Below are positions 1 to 7,655 of a stretch of DNA of 61,970 bases, in pieces. The position numbers and the translations under genes are program-made. The stretch comes from Actinomadura kijaniata NBRC 14229. Lineage in GTDB: Bacteria; Actinomycetota; Actinomycetes; Streptosporangiales; Streptosporangiaceae. The notes below the pieces were generated by a model, which saw only the letters and a list, made by a program, of their open reading frames with translations, was not told where the DNA came from and searched no databases. Positions within the stretch are counted from its first letter, which is position 1. Each line of letters starts with the position of its first letter. The DNA lies in NCBI RefSeq assembly GCF_001552175.1, contig NZ_BCQR01000027.1:1-61970 (forward strand). The letters are read 5' to 3'.

Positions 1-2
1 CC

Positions 3-623
3 GCGCTGGCCGCCGGGCAGCCGCCGCCGCCCGAGCCCTCGCCCGTCCCGCCGCCCGCCGACGTCCCGCCCGCCGCGCCGCTCGGCCCCGACCGGCTCAA
101 CGAGCTGCTGACCCGCGTGTTCGGGCACGGCGCGGTGCACCGCTACACCCCGGCCGAGGTGTCGGCCGCGGGCCTGGCCCCGCACGTGGCGGCGGGCCTG
201 ACCGGCGCGGGCCTGCCGATGCGGATCCCCTACCTGTTCGACCTGGGCCCGCTGCGGCCGATGGCGGAGGCGCTCGGGCGGATCGGCGCGCCGCACGCCG
301 GGCGCTTCGCCGACCTGTGGGCGTTCGGCGGCGACGGGATGTGCGCGCTGGGCGTCGGGGCGGACGACGGCTGGGTGTGGGCGGTCGACCCGTACGAGGG
401 GACGGCGCGGTTCGTCAACGGCGACGTCGCGGCGTTCGCCCGGTCGCTGGCGCTGCTGACGCGCGGGCGGCAGCGGATGGCGGCGGCGCGCGACCCGTAC
501 CTGGTGGGGAAGGTCGTGGCCGGGCTCCAGGAGCAGCTGGCCGGGATCGACCGGGAGGCGCTGCGCGAGGAGGACCACTGGTGGGCGCTGATCGTGGAGC
601 AGCTCTGGCACGGCCTGCTGTGA
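3..623 (+). CDS. SUKH-4-like domain protein (5' end outside window)
   Basis: The frame is open from the left edge, so the first 206 visible residues are the C-terminal part of a longer protein. Residues 1-30 are a Pro/Ala-rich linker, followed by a compact domain with the features GLPMRIPYLFDLGPL, a Gly-rich turn around FGGDGMCALGV, the strand WVWAVDPYEGTARFVN and a closing helix. That order resembles the SUKH-4 family, many members of which are polymorphic-toxin immunity proteins or accessory domains in actinobacteria. A GTG at 117 could start translation, but the coding pattern continues upstream of it. No toxin gene is visible. The family call is from pattern memory and moderate; the existence of a coding frame is firm. 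Confidence 0.55.
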   Translation, partial: ALAAGQPPPPEPSPVPPPADVPPAAPLGPDRLNELLTRVFGHGAVHRYTPAEVSAAGLAPHVAAGLTGAGLPMRIPYLFDLGPLRPMAEALGRIGAPHAGRFADLWAFGGDGMCALGVGADDGWVWAVDPYEGTARFVNGDVAAFARSLALLTRGRQRMAAARDPYLVGKVVAGLQEQLAGIDREALREEDHWWALIVEQLWHGLL

Positions 624-687
624 CCCCCTACCCCGGTATGACGGCCGCGTGGCACCACGGGGGCATCCGGGCCGTCCCGCGGATCCC

Positions 688-693
688 TAGGCT
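688..693 (+). promoter_or_regulatory. Candidate -10 element TAGGCT, leaderless kinase transcript
   Basis: TAGGCT fits the actinobacterial TANNNT -10 pattern and ends 6 nt before the GTG start at 700. That is the spacing expected when transcription begins at the start codon. A GGGAGG directly abuts the GTG, too close for a normal ribosome binding site. Inference from spacing only. Confidence 0.4.
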
Positions 694-699
694 GGGAGG

Positions 700-2001
700 G
701 TGACCGGCGAGAGGGGCGAACGGCAGGGGGCGCGGGAGACGCGGGCGCTGCTGACCCGGCCGGTCGCCGCCGCGCTCACCGGCCGCGCCGATCCCGCGCC
801 GCGCGACCGGCCCTGGCCGGTGGGGCTGCGCTGGACCCGGCGGATCGGGGTCGGGCGGCTGCCGTTCGGGACGGTCGCGCAGGCCGTCGTGCAGGCCGTC
901 GACCTGGTCGTCGCGGTGTCCCTGCTGTCCACCGGCTACTCGCGGCTGATCCACGAGGCGCGGCTGCACACCTCCCACCACTCGTCCGGCGCGCTGTTCC
1001 TCCTCGCCCTCGCGGCGGTGCTCCCGCTCGCCCTGCGGCAGCGGCACCCGCTGGGGGCCTGGCGGATGAGCGCCGTCGTGACGGTCGTGGTGGCCGTCCT
1101 GCCGTGGCTGCCCGGCACGTACCTGCCCGACACCGTGGTCGTGGCGCTGCTGTGCCTGTACCAGGTCGCCGCGCGGGGCCCCCGCGACGTCACCGTCGGC
1201 GTCGGGATGATCTCGGTGGTGGGGGTGTGGATCCTCGCGCCGCCCAAGGCCGCCGTCGCGGTGGCGCTGCTGCTGGTCCCCCTGCTGTGGGGCCATCTGG
1301 TCCGGCAGCGGCGGGTGGCCCGCCACGAGCTGGCCGAGCAGGAGCGGCGGCACCGCGAGACCGAGGTGCTCCACACCGAACGCCAGCGCATCGCCCGGGA
1401 GCTGCACGACGTGGTCGCCCACCACATGTCGATGATCGCCATCCAGGCCGAGGCCGCGCCCTACAAGGTCCCCGACATGCACGGCGAGACCCGCCGGGAC
1501 CTGTCGGAGATCCGCTCGACGGCGCTGGACGCGCTCACCGAGATGCGCCGCATCCTGGGCGTCCTCCGCTCGGAGAACGGCGCGGAGACCGCCCCGCAGC
1601 CCGGCCTGGACCGCCTCGACGAGCTGGTCTCCAACGCCCGCAACGCCGGGCTCCACCTCACCACGACCGCCGACGGTGACCTGGCGGACCTGCCGCAGGG
1701 CGTCGGCCTCACCGCCTACCGCATCCTCCAGGAGGCGCTGAGCAACGCCATGCGCCACGCCCCCGGTTCCCGCGTCGAACTCGACGTCGCCCACACCGGG
1801 GACGTCCTGTGCCTGAAGGTCGCCAACGGCCCGCCCGCCGACGGCCACCGCCCCACCCCCTCGCCGCCCGGCGGCGGCCACGGCCTGACCGGCATGCGCG
1901 AGCGGGCGTCGATGCTGGGCGGGAGCTTCACCGCCGGGCCCACGCCGGAAGGAGGGTTCGCCGTGACCGCCGCCCTGCCCGTCCGGGAACGCGCGACATG
2001 A
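700..2001 (+). CDS. NarL/DesK-type sensor histidine kinase 1
   Basis: A 433-residue membrane sensor kinase that should autophosphorylate on His236 in ARELHDVVAHHMS (HisKA_3 dimerisation domain) and pass phosphate to the response regulator at 3332-4003. The N-terminal 200 residues contain several hydrophobic segments, with no recognisable extracellular sensor domain. Next come a short coiled segment, HisKA_3 (about 225-295) and a HATPase_c domain with the N-box around ILQEALSNAMRHA and the G-box around GGGHGLTGMRERA. The stop overlaps the start of the second kinase (ATGA). It is closely related to the next gene, with long identical stretches in the kinase core but a diverged sensor region. The signal is unknown. 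Confidence 0.93.
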   Translation: MTGERGERQGARETRALLTRPVAAALTGRADPAPRDRPWPVGLRWTRRIGVGRLPFGTVAQAVVQAVDLVVAVSLLSTGYSRLIHEARLHTSHHSSGALFLLALAAVLPLALRQRHPLGAWRMSAVVTVVVAVLPWLPGTYLPDTVVVALLCLYQVAARGPRDVTVGVGMISVVGVWILAPPKAAVAVALLLVPLLWGHLVRQRRVARHELAEQERRHRETEVLHTERQRIARELHDVVAHHMSMIAIQAEAAPYKVPDMHGETRRDLSEIRSTALDALTEMRRILGVLRSENGAETAPQPGLDRLDELVSNARNAGLHLTTTADGDLADLPQGVGLTAYRILQEALSNAMRHAPGSRVELDVAHTGDVLCLKVANGPPADGHRPTPSPPGGGHGLTGMRERASMLGGSFTAGPTPEGGFAVTAALPVRERAT

Positions 2002-3335
2002 CCGCCGACGCCTCCGGGTCCCCCGGCGTGCGCGACACCGTCGCGCTGCTGTGGCGCCCGCTGGTCGCCGCCCTGTGGTCCGGGCGGCCCGACCCCGCGC
2101 CACCGCTCGACCGGCCGTGGCCGTTCTGGCTGCGCTGGACGCGGGCGATCAGGATCGGGCGGCTGCCGTTCGGGGCGGTCGTGCAGGTCTTCGACCTGGG
2201 CATCACGCTGGCGGTGCTGTTCGGCACCTGGTCGGTGCTGCGGAACGCGGCCGTCAACTATCGGCAGGCGCTGCTGGACAACGCGGTGCGCCCCGGCCTG
2301 CCCACCGACGTCCCCGGCCCCCAGACGCTGCTGCTCATCGCCGTCGCGGTGGCGGTGCCGCTGGCGGTGCGGCAGGGGCATCCGCTGGGGGCGTGGCGGA
2401 TGATCGCGCTGGCGACGCTGCTGTTCGACCCCCGGCCGCCGCTGTTCACCCCCTACACGCCCGGCGGCACGATCGTGGCGATGCTGTGCCTGTACCAGGT
2501 CGCCGCGCGCTGCCCCCGCGACGTCACCGTCGGCGTCGGGATGGTCTCGGTGGCCGGGGTGCTGGTGATCGACCGGGCGATGGCCGCCGGCGCGATCGCG
2601 CTGCTGCTGCTGCCGCTGCTGGCGGGCTACCTGGTCCGGCAGCGGCAGGTGGCCCGCCGGGAGCTGGCCGAGCAGGAGGAGCGGCACCGCGAGGCCGAGG
2701 CGGTGCTGACCGAGCGCCAGCGCATCGCCCGGGAGCTGCACGACGTGGTCGCCCACCACATGTCGATGATCGCCATCCAGGCCGAGGCGGCCCCCTACAA
2801 GGTCACCGGGCTTCCCGACGAGACCCGCCGGGACCTGTCGGAGATCCGCTCGACGGCGCTGGACGCGCTCACCGAGATGCGCCGCATCCTGGGCGTCCTC
2901 CGCTCGGAGAACGGCGCGGAGACCGCCCCGCAGCCCGGCCTGGACCGCCTCGACGAGCTGGTCTCCAACGCCCGCAGCGCGGGACTGCACGTCACCGAGC
3001 ATCTCGACGGCGACCTGGCGGGCCTGCCGCAGGGCGTCGGCCTCACCGCCTACCGCATCCTCCAGGAGGCGCTGAGCAACGCCATGCGCCACGCCCCCGG
3101 CTCCCACGTCACGCTCGCCGCCGAACGCCGCGACGACGACGTCCGCCTGCACGTCGTCAACGGCCCGCCCGCCGACGGCCAGCGCCCCACCCCGTCGCCG
3201 CCCGGCGGCGGCCACGGCCTGACCGGCATGCGCGAGCGGGCCGCGATGCTGGGCGGGAGCCTCACCGCCGCACCCGGACCCGAAGGGGGATTCACCGTGA
3301 CCGCCGTCCTGCCCGTGAAGGAGCGTGCCTCGTGA
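1998..3335 (+). CDS. NarL/DesK-type sensor histidine kinase 2 (tandem paralogue)
   Basis: A 445-residue paralogue of the preceding kinase, with the same order: hydrophobic N-terminal half, HisKA_3 with His248 in ELHDVVAHHMS, then HATPase_c. I chose ATG 1998 because it overlaps the upstream TGA; upstream extensions of the frame run through the first kinase. The sensor half differs clearly (longer loop around residues 80-110). By contrast, 158 consecutive bases of the catalytic region (2819-2976) are identical to kinase 1 (1485-1642), which suggests recent duplication or gene conversion. It ends in a GTGA overlap with the response regulator, so two kinases feed one regulator in a single operon. 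Possible heterodimerisation is inference. Confidence 0.92.
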   Translation: MTADASGSPGVRDTVALLWRPLVAALWSGRPDPAPPLDRPWPFWLRWTRAIRIGRLPFGAVVQVFDLGITLAVLFGTWSVLRNAAVNYRQALLDNAVRPGLPTDVPGPQTLLLIAVAVAVPLAVRQGHPLGAWRMIALATLLFDPRPPLFTPYTPGGTIVAMLCLYQVAARCPRDVTVGVGMVSVAGVLVIDRAMAAGAIALLLLPLLAGYLVRQRQVARRELAEQEERHREAEAVLTERQRIARELHDVVAHHMSMIAIQAEAAPYKVTGLPDETRRDLSEIRSTALDALTEMRRILGVLRSENGAETAPQPGLDRLDELVSNARSAGLHVTEHLDGDLAGLPQGVGLTAYRILQEALSNAMRHAPGSHVTLAAERRDDDVRLHVVNGPPADGQRPTPSPPGGGHGLTGMRERAAMLGGSLTAAPGPEGGFTVTAVLPVKERAS

Positions 3336-4003
3336 GCATCCGGGTGGTGATCGTCGATGACCAGGGGATGGTGCGGGCCGGGTTCGGGGTGCTGCTGAAC
3401 GCCCAGCCCGACATCGAGGTGGTCGGGGAGGCCGTCAACGGCGCGGAGGGCCTGCGCGTCGTCGCCGACCTGCGGCCCGACGTGGTGCTGATGGACGTGC
3501 GGATGCCCGTCATGGACGGCCTGGAGGCCACCCGCCGCCTGCTGGACGGCTCCCCCGACGCCGCCGACCCGCCGAAGGTGCTGATGCTGACCACCTTCGA
3601 CCTGGACGACTACGTGTACGAGGCGCTGCGCGCCGGGGCCAGCGGGTTCCTGCTCAAGGACGCCTCGGCGGGCGAGCTGGCCGACGCGGTGCGGGTCGTG
3701 GCGGCGGGCGACGCGCTGCTGTCGCCGTCCATCACCAAGCGGCTGATCTCGGAGTTCTCCCGGCTGGGCGCGCCCCGCTCCCCGTCGCGCGCCAGGCTCG
3801 CCGAGCTCACCGAGCGCGAGACCGAGGTGCTGACGCTGGTCGCGCGCGGCCTGTCCAACGGCGAGATCGCCGCCGAGCTGGTCGTGGCCGAGCAGACCGT
3901 CAAGACCCACTTCGGGCGGATCCTCATGAAGCTGGGGCTGCGCGACCGCCCCCAGGCGATCGTGTACGCCTACGAGGTGGGGCTGGTGCGCCCCGGGGAC
4001 TAG
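3332..4003 (+). CDS. NarL/LuxR-family response regulator
   Basis: A 223-residue DNA-binding response regulator. The receiver domain (about 3-120) shows the acidic pair DD at 9-10, the phosphoacceptor Asp55 in LMDVRMPVMDG, the Thr in LMLTTFD and Lys109 in FLLKDAS. The C-terminal LuxR helix-turn-helix is visible as LTERETEVLTLVARGLSNGE followed by VVAEQTVKTHFGRILMKLGL. The GTG start overlaps the stop of kinase 2 (GTGA), implying translational coupling and cognate signalling. The target genes cannot be read from the window; the adjacent secreted hydrolase cluster at 4302 is a plausible but unproven target. Confidence 0.95.
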   Translation: MSIRVVIVDDQGMVRAGFGVLLNAQPDIEVVGEAVNGAEGLRVVADLRPDVVLMDVRMPVMDGLEATRRLLDGSPDAADPPKVLMLTTFDLDDYVYEALRAGASGFLLKDASAGELADAVRVVAAGDALLSPSITKRLISEFSRLGAPRSPSRARLAELTERETEVLTLVARGLSNGEIAAELVVAEQTVKTHFGRILMKLGLRDRPQAIVYAYEVGLVRPGD

Positions 4004-4020
4004 CGCCTGTTTCGCAGTGG

Positions 4021-4160
4021 CCTCGGCCACGCACGCGAGTGTGTTGCCTGACCTGCGAGCCCGACGCCGGAGGCGAGGGCCCGCAGGTCAGGTCGCGAAG
4101 CGATGTCGCGCTCGCTCAGGCACGGTCACGGCGCGAGCCGCCAGGCGGGTGCCGTGGGCG
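4021..4160 (+). repeat. Intergenic hairpin element, copy A
   Basis: This stretch between the response regulator and the hydrolase shows no convincing gene. It contains a long imperfect hairpin (4047-4062 pairing with 4077-4092, 15 of 16 pairs) around the 14-nt loop GACGCCGGAGGCGA. A second motif, TCGCGAAGCGATG, follows at 4093 and then GCGCTCGC. The order CACGCGAG, stem, GAMGCCGRAGGCGA loop, stem, TCGCGAAGCGATG, CGCTCGC recurs at 12682-12800, and a decayed version is at 38376-38470. I regard these as copies of one dispersed intergenic element. Whether it acts as terminator, RNA structure or a non-autonomous repeat is unknown. Confidence 0.6.
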
Positions 4161-4252
4161 GGACTTTGGAACACGGATTAGTCCGCGTCACACCCTGGTG
4201 CCACGTCGCGGGTGAGCACCGTCGGTTGATCCGCGTTACGGGTCGGGATTCC

Positions 4253-4258
4253 TAGCGT
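4253..4258 (+). promoter_or_regulatory. Candidate -10 element TAGCGT
   Basis: TAGCGT in GGATTCCTAGCGTCC matches TANNNT and lies 43 nt before the ATG at 4302. No clear -35 was found at 16-18 nt spacing; TTGATC at 4226 is 21 nt away. Weak call. Confidence 0.25.
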
Positions 4259-4301
4259 CCTGGTGTCGGCGAAAGCCACTGACCAGGAAGGACTCCCCCC
4301 G

Positions 4302-5234
4302 ATGCGCAGATACGCCGCCGCCGCGGCGACCCTGGCGATCATGGTCCCGTTCGCCCCCGCGCACGAGGGGGGCGAGCCCTACGCCGCCCCCGGCGCGCTG
4401 CCGGAGATGTCCCCGGCGACGCTGCCGGCCCGGTACGCGGCGACCCACCGGGAGATCGGCCGCGCCCACGCCACCGCCGAACGCGTCCGCGACACCGGCC
4501 GCGCCCGCGCCCTGGCGGGCTTCCTGAGGCCGGGGCGGCGGTTCCTGTCGTTCGACGCGCGCGGCGACGGCCGGATCGTGGAGGTCCTCGGCGACCTGGA
4601 GCGCGCCGACCGGGTCGCGGTCGTGGTGCCCGGCGCCGACGGGAACCTGGTCAACTTCGACTCGCCCAAGTGGGCGGGCGGCGGCGCGCGCGCCCTGGCC
4701 GACCAGGCCCGCCGCGCCGCGCCCGGCGCCCGCCTGGCGGTGGTCGCCTGGCTGGGCTACGCGTCGCCCTCGACGCGCGGCCCGGTCGTGCTGACCGCCG
4801 GCCGCGCCGACGACGGGGCCCGCGAGCTGCGCCGCCTGGTCGCCGGGATCCACGCCGTCAACGCCCGCGCGAAGGTCGGCCTGCTGTGCCACAGCTACGG
4901 CTCGGTGGTGTGCGGCCGGGCCGCGCCGGACCTGCCGGTGGACGAGATCGCGCTGTTCGGCAGCCCCGGCACCACCGCCGGGTCGGTCGCCGGCCTGCGG
5001 ACGGCGGCGCGGGTGTGGGCGGGACGGTCGGAGGGCGACTGGACGGCCTACGTGCCCAAGGTCCGCGCCCTCGGGATCGGCTTCGGGCGCGACCCGGTGT
5101 CCCCGGCGTTCGGGGCGGTCCGGTTCGACGCCGGGACGGGCCCGCACAGCGGCTACCTCCGGGCCGGCTCGACCGCCCTGCGCAACCTCACCCTGATCGC
5201 CCTCGGGCGGGACGCGGAGGTGCGCCGTGGCTGA
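4302..5234 (+). CDS. Secreted DUF1023 alpha/beta hydrolase 1
   Basis: A 310-residue protein that starts with an N-terminal signal-like segment (MRRYAAAAATLAIM, cleavage probably near the AHEGG region), so it is probably exported. The C-terminal two thirds match the actinobacterial DUF1023 alpha/beta hydrolase family. The nucleophile elbow is GLLCHSYGSVVCG with Ser198, and later conserved blocks are ALFGSPGTT and DAGTGPHSGYL, the last supplying the probable His. ATG 4302 is preceded by AGGAAGGA at a good distance, so I prefer it to the GTG at 4263. It overlaps the following acyltransferase by 8 nt and has a paralogue at 6541-7572. The substrate is unknown; the family is esterase/lipase-like. 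Confidence 0.82.
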   Translation: MRRYAAAAATLAIMVPFAPAHEGGEPYAAPGALPEMSPATLPARYAATHREIGRAHATAERVRDTGRARALAGFLRPGRRFLSFDARGDGRIVEVLGDLERADRVAVVVPGADGNLVNFDSPKWAGGGARALADQARRAAPGARLAVVAWLGYASPSTRGPVVLTAGRADDGARELRRLVAGIHAVNARAKVGLLCHSYGSVVCGRAAPDLPVDEIALFGSPGTTAGSVAGLRTAARVWAGRSEGDWTAYVPKVRALGIGFGRDPVSPAFGAVRFDAGTGPHSGYLRAGSTALRNLTLIALGRDAEVRRG

Positions 5235-6480
5235 GCACGGGACGTCCGGGTACGGGACGCTGCCCGCCTGGCACGCCGCCCGCTACCAGCGCGCCCTCGA
5301 CCGGCCCGCGCGCCCCGGCGCGTTCACCCGGTTCGCGGCGCGGGTCGAGGCCGCCACCCCCGCCCACCGGGACCGGGCCGTGGACGCCCTGCGCGCCCTC
5401 GCGATCCTCGGCGTCGTGCTGGGGCACTGGCTGGTGACCGCGTTCACCGCCACCGGCCCGGACGGGATGCGCGTGGCCAGCCCGCTGCGGACGATGCCGG
5501 AGCTGACCCCGGTGTCGTGGCTGTTCCAGACCCTCGCGGTCTTCTTCCTGGTCGGCGGGTACGGCGCGGCCAAGGGGCTGCGGCCGGGCGGGTCCCGCCG
5601 GCGCTGGGCCGGGCGGCGGCTGGCCCGGCTGGCGCGGCCGGTGCCGTTCCTGCTGCTGGCCTGGGTCCCGCTCACCGCCGCGCTGGCGTGGGCGGGGCTG
5701 GACGGCGACACGCTCCGGCGCATGGTCAAGCTGGTGCTGAGCCCGCTGTGGTTCCTGGCCGTCTACGGCGTGCTGGTCGCGGCCACCCCGCTGGTCGCGG
5801 CGGCGTGGCGGCGGGTCGGCGTCTGGCTGCCGGTGGCGGCCGTCGCGGCGACCGCCGCGCTCGACCTGGCCCGGTTCGGGCTGGGCGGGCCGGAGTGGAT
5901 CGGCTGGCCGACCGTGCTGACCGGCTGGCTGGTGCCGTTCTCCCTGGGCGTCGCGTGGGCGGACGGGGCGTTCCGCGGCCGCCGCGCCGCGGTGGGCCTG
6001 CTGGCGGGCGGGACCGTCGCCACGGCCGCGCTCGTCCTCGGGGCGGGCTACCCGGCCGCGATGGTCGGTGTGCCGGGCGCGCCGGTGTCCAACCTGAACC
6101 CGCCGACGCTGGCGGCGGTGGCGTTCGGGCTGGCGCAGACCGGCGCGGCGCTGCTGCTGCGCGGCCCGCTCACCCGCTGGACCTGCCGCCCCCGCGCCTG
6201 GGCGGCGGTCGCGACGGCCAACCTCGCCGCCATGACGATCTTCCTGTGGCACCAGAGCGGCATGATGCTCGTCACAGCGGCGGCGTTCCTGGTCACCGGC
6301 CCGCTGGCGGGCCTGCACACCTCACCCGACGGCCTGGAATGGGTTCCCCTCCGGCTGGTGTGGCTGCCCGCGTTCGCCCTTGTCCTCGCGGGGCTGTGCC
6401 TGCTCCCCCGCCTGACTCGAACGATCTTGAGCCAAACTTCGGGCCGCGTTCGTACATCTCACCGGAGAGTCCCCCGCTGA
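5227..6480 (+). CDS. Membrane acyltransferase 3 family protein
   Basis: A 417-residue polytopic membrane protein of the acyltransferase-3 (OafA/WecH-like) family. The diagnostic N-terminal block is RDRAVDALRALAILGVVLGHW, in which the His of GHW is the proposed catalytic residue. About ten hydrophobic segments follow. Family members move acyl groups onto cell-envelope sugars or lipids. It is translationally coupled to the DUF1023 hydrolase upstream (8-nt overlap), and a second DUF1023 gene follows after 60 nt. A hydrolase pair flanking an acyltransferase suggests an envelope acylation/deacylation module, which is inference from context. Confidence 0.85.
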   Translation: MAEHGTSGYGTLPAWHAARYQRALDRPARPGAFTRFAARVEAATPAHRDRAVDALRALAILGVVLGHWLVTAFTATGPDGMRVASPLRTMPELTPVSWLFQTLAVFFLVGGYGAAKGLRPGGSRRRWAGRRLARLARPVPFLLLAWVPLTAALAWAGLDGDTLRRMVKLVLSPLWFLAVYGVLVAATPLVAAAWRRVGVWLPVAAVAATAALDLARFGLGGPEWIGWPTVLTGWLVPFSLGVAWADGAFRGRRAAVGLLAGGTVATAALVLGAGYPAAMVGVPGAPVSNLNPPTLAAVAFGLAQTGAALLLRGPLTRWTCRPRAWAAVATANLAAMTIFLWHQSGMMLVTAAAFLVTGPLAGLHTSPDGLEWVPLRLVWLPAFALVLAGLCLLPRLTRTILSQTSGRVRTSHRRVPR

Positions 6481-6540
6481 GAACGCCCCCGACCTCCCGG
6501 TGCCCGGACCACTGCCCGGTATCCGGTAGAAAGACGGACC

Positions 6541-7572
6541 ATGCCGCCACATCGCACGCCTGCCAAGGGCGCCCGACGACGGCTGCGCAGAGCCCTGGCC
6601 TGCGCCGCGACGATCTCCGGCGTTCTGCTGACGACCGCCGGGACCGGCCACGCCGACCCGTACGCGGCGCCCCTGCCGGCGCCGTCGCTGGCGGCGTCCA
6701 CGCTGGACGTCCGGTTCGACGCCGAGCGGCGCTCGATCGAACGGGCCCTGGAGATCGCGCACCGGGTCGGCGACCGCGAGCGGGCCCGCTCGCTGGGCGC
6801 GTTCCTCAAGCCCGGACGGCGGTTCCTGGACTTCGACGCGCGCGGCCGGGGCCAGGCGGTCGAGGTGATCGGCGACCTGACGCGCGCCCGCCGGGTCGCG
6901 CTGCTGGTGCCCGGCGCCGACACCACCCTGAACGCCTACGACAGCCACGCGGGCAGGCCCTGGTCCGCGCCCGGCGGCGGCATCCGCGCGGTGTACGGGC
7001 AGGCCCGCCGGACCGGCGGCGACCGGGACCTGGCGGTGGTGGCGTGGCTCGGGTACGACTCGCCCCGCACCTTCAGCAGCGACGTGCTGACCGAGCAGCG
7101 CGCCGACCAGGGCGCCGCCGCGCTGCGCCGCTTCGTGGTCGGCCTGCACAAGGTCAACCCCTCGGCCACCGTCGGGCTGCTGTGCCACAGCTACGGCTCG
7201 GTGGTGTGCGGCCGGGCCGCCCTCAAGGGCCGGGGCCCCGACGGACCGGCCTGGCGCGCCGTCACCGACATCGCGCTGTTCGGCAGCCCCGGCACCACGG
7301 CGACCTCCGCGGCCGAGCTGGGGCGCACCGCCCGCGTGTGGGCCGGGCGCGGCGCCGCCGACTGGATGGAGGGCGTCCCGCACGTGCGGATCTTCGGGCT
7401 GGGGCTGGGCCCCGACCCGGTGTCGCGGCCGTTCGGCGCGCGGGTCTTCGACGCCGGGAACGCCGGTCACAGCGACTATCTCGCCCCCGGATCCCCGTCC
7501 CTGCGCAACCTCACCGCCGTCGCCCTCGGCCGCTCCGGCGACGTGGCCGCCACCGGTCGGCGCGACCGCTGA
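6541..7572 (+). CDS. Secreted DUF1023 alpha/beta hydrolase 2
   Basis: A 343-residue paralogue of the protein at 4302-5234. It has an arginine-rich N terminus followed by a hydrophobic core and an AXA-like site near GTGHADPYAA, consistent with Sec or Tat export. The nucleophile elbow is GLLCHSYGSVVCG with Ser217. The DNA encoding this elbow is identical to the first copy over about 44 nt, pointing to a fairly recent duplication. A 12-residue insertion (around LKGRGPDGPAW) after the elbow distinguishes it. ATG 6541 is the first in-frame start after a 60-nt gap. Substrate unknown. Confidence 0.82.
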   Translation: MPPHRTPAKGARRRLRRALACAATISGVLLTTAGTGHADPYAAPLPAPSLAASTLDVRFDAERRSIERALEIAHRVGDRERARSLGAFLKPGRRFLDFDARGRGQAVEVIGDLTRARRVALLVPGADTTLNAYDSHAGRPWSAPGGGIRAVYGQARRTGGDRDLAVVAWLGYDSPRTFSSDVLTEQRADQGAAALRRFVVGLHKVNPSATVGLLCHSYGSVVCGRAALKGRGPDGPAWRAVTDIALFGSPGTTATSAAELGRTARVWAGRGAADWMEGVPHVRIFGLGLGPDPVSRPFGARVFDAGNAGHSDYLAPGSPSLRNLTAVALGRSGDVAATGRRDR

Positions 7573-7618
7573 CGCCTTCCCCCGGCGGGCCCGGGCACCG
7601 GCTCCCACCAGGCAGGCG

Positions 7619-7634
7619 GGACGGTCCACCGTCC
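7619..7634. promoter_or_regulatory. Palindrome GGACGGT-CC-ACCGTCC ahead of the PucR regulator
   Basis: A perfect inverted repeat with 7-bp arms and a 2-bp spacer lies 21 bp before the GTG of the PucR-family regulator. A -10-like CACCCT (7644-7649) ends 6 nt before that GTG. Its position suits an autoregulatory operator, but no binding evidence exists here, and a short hairpin is an alternative. Confidence 0.35.
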
Positions 7635-7655
7635 GCGGGGTGGCACCCTGGTGAC

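Noticed and set aside
628..3215. Long minus-strand ORFs opposite the two histidine kinases
   Set aside because: They mirror the high third-position GC of the kinases, have Arg/Gly/Ala/Gln-rich low-complexity translations and show no domain.
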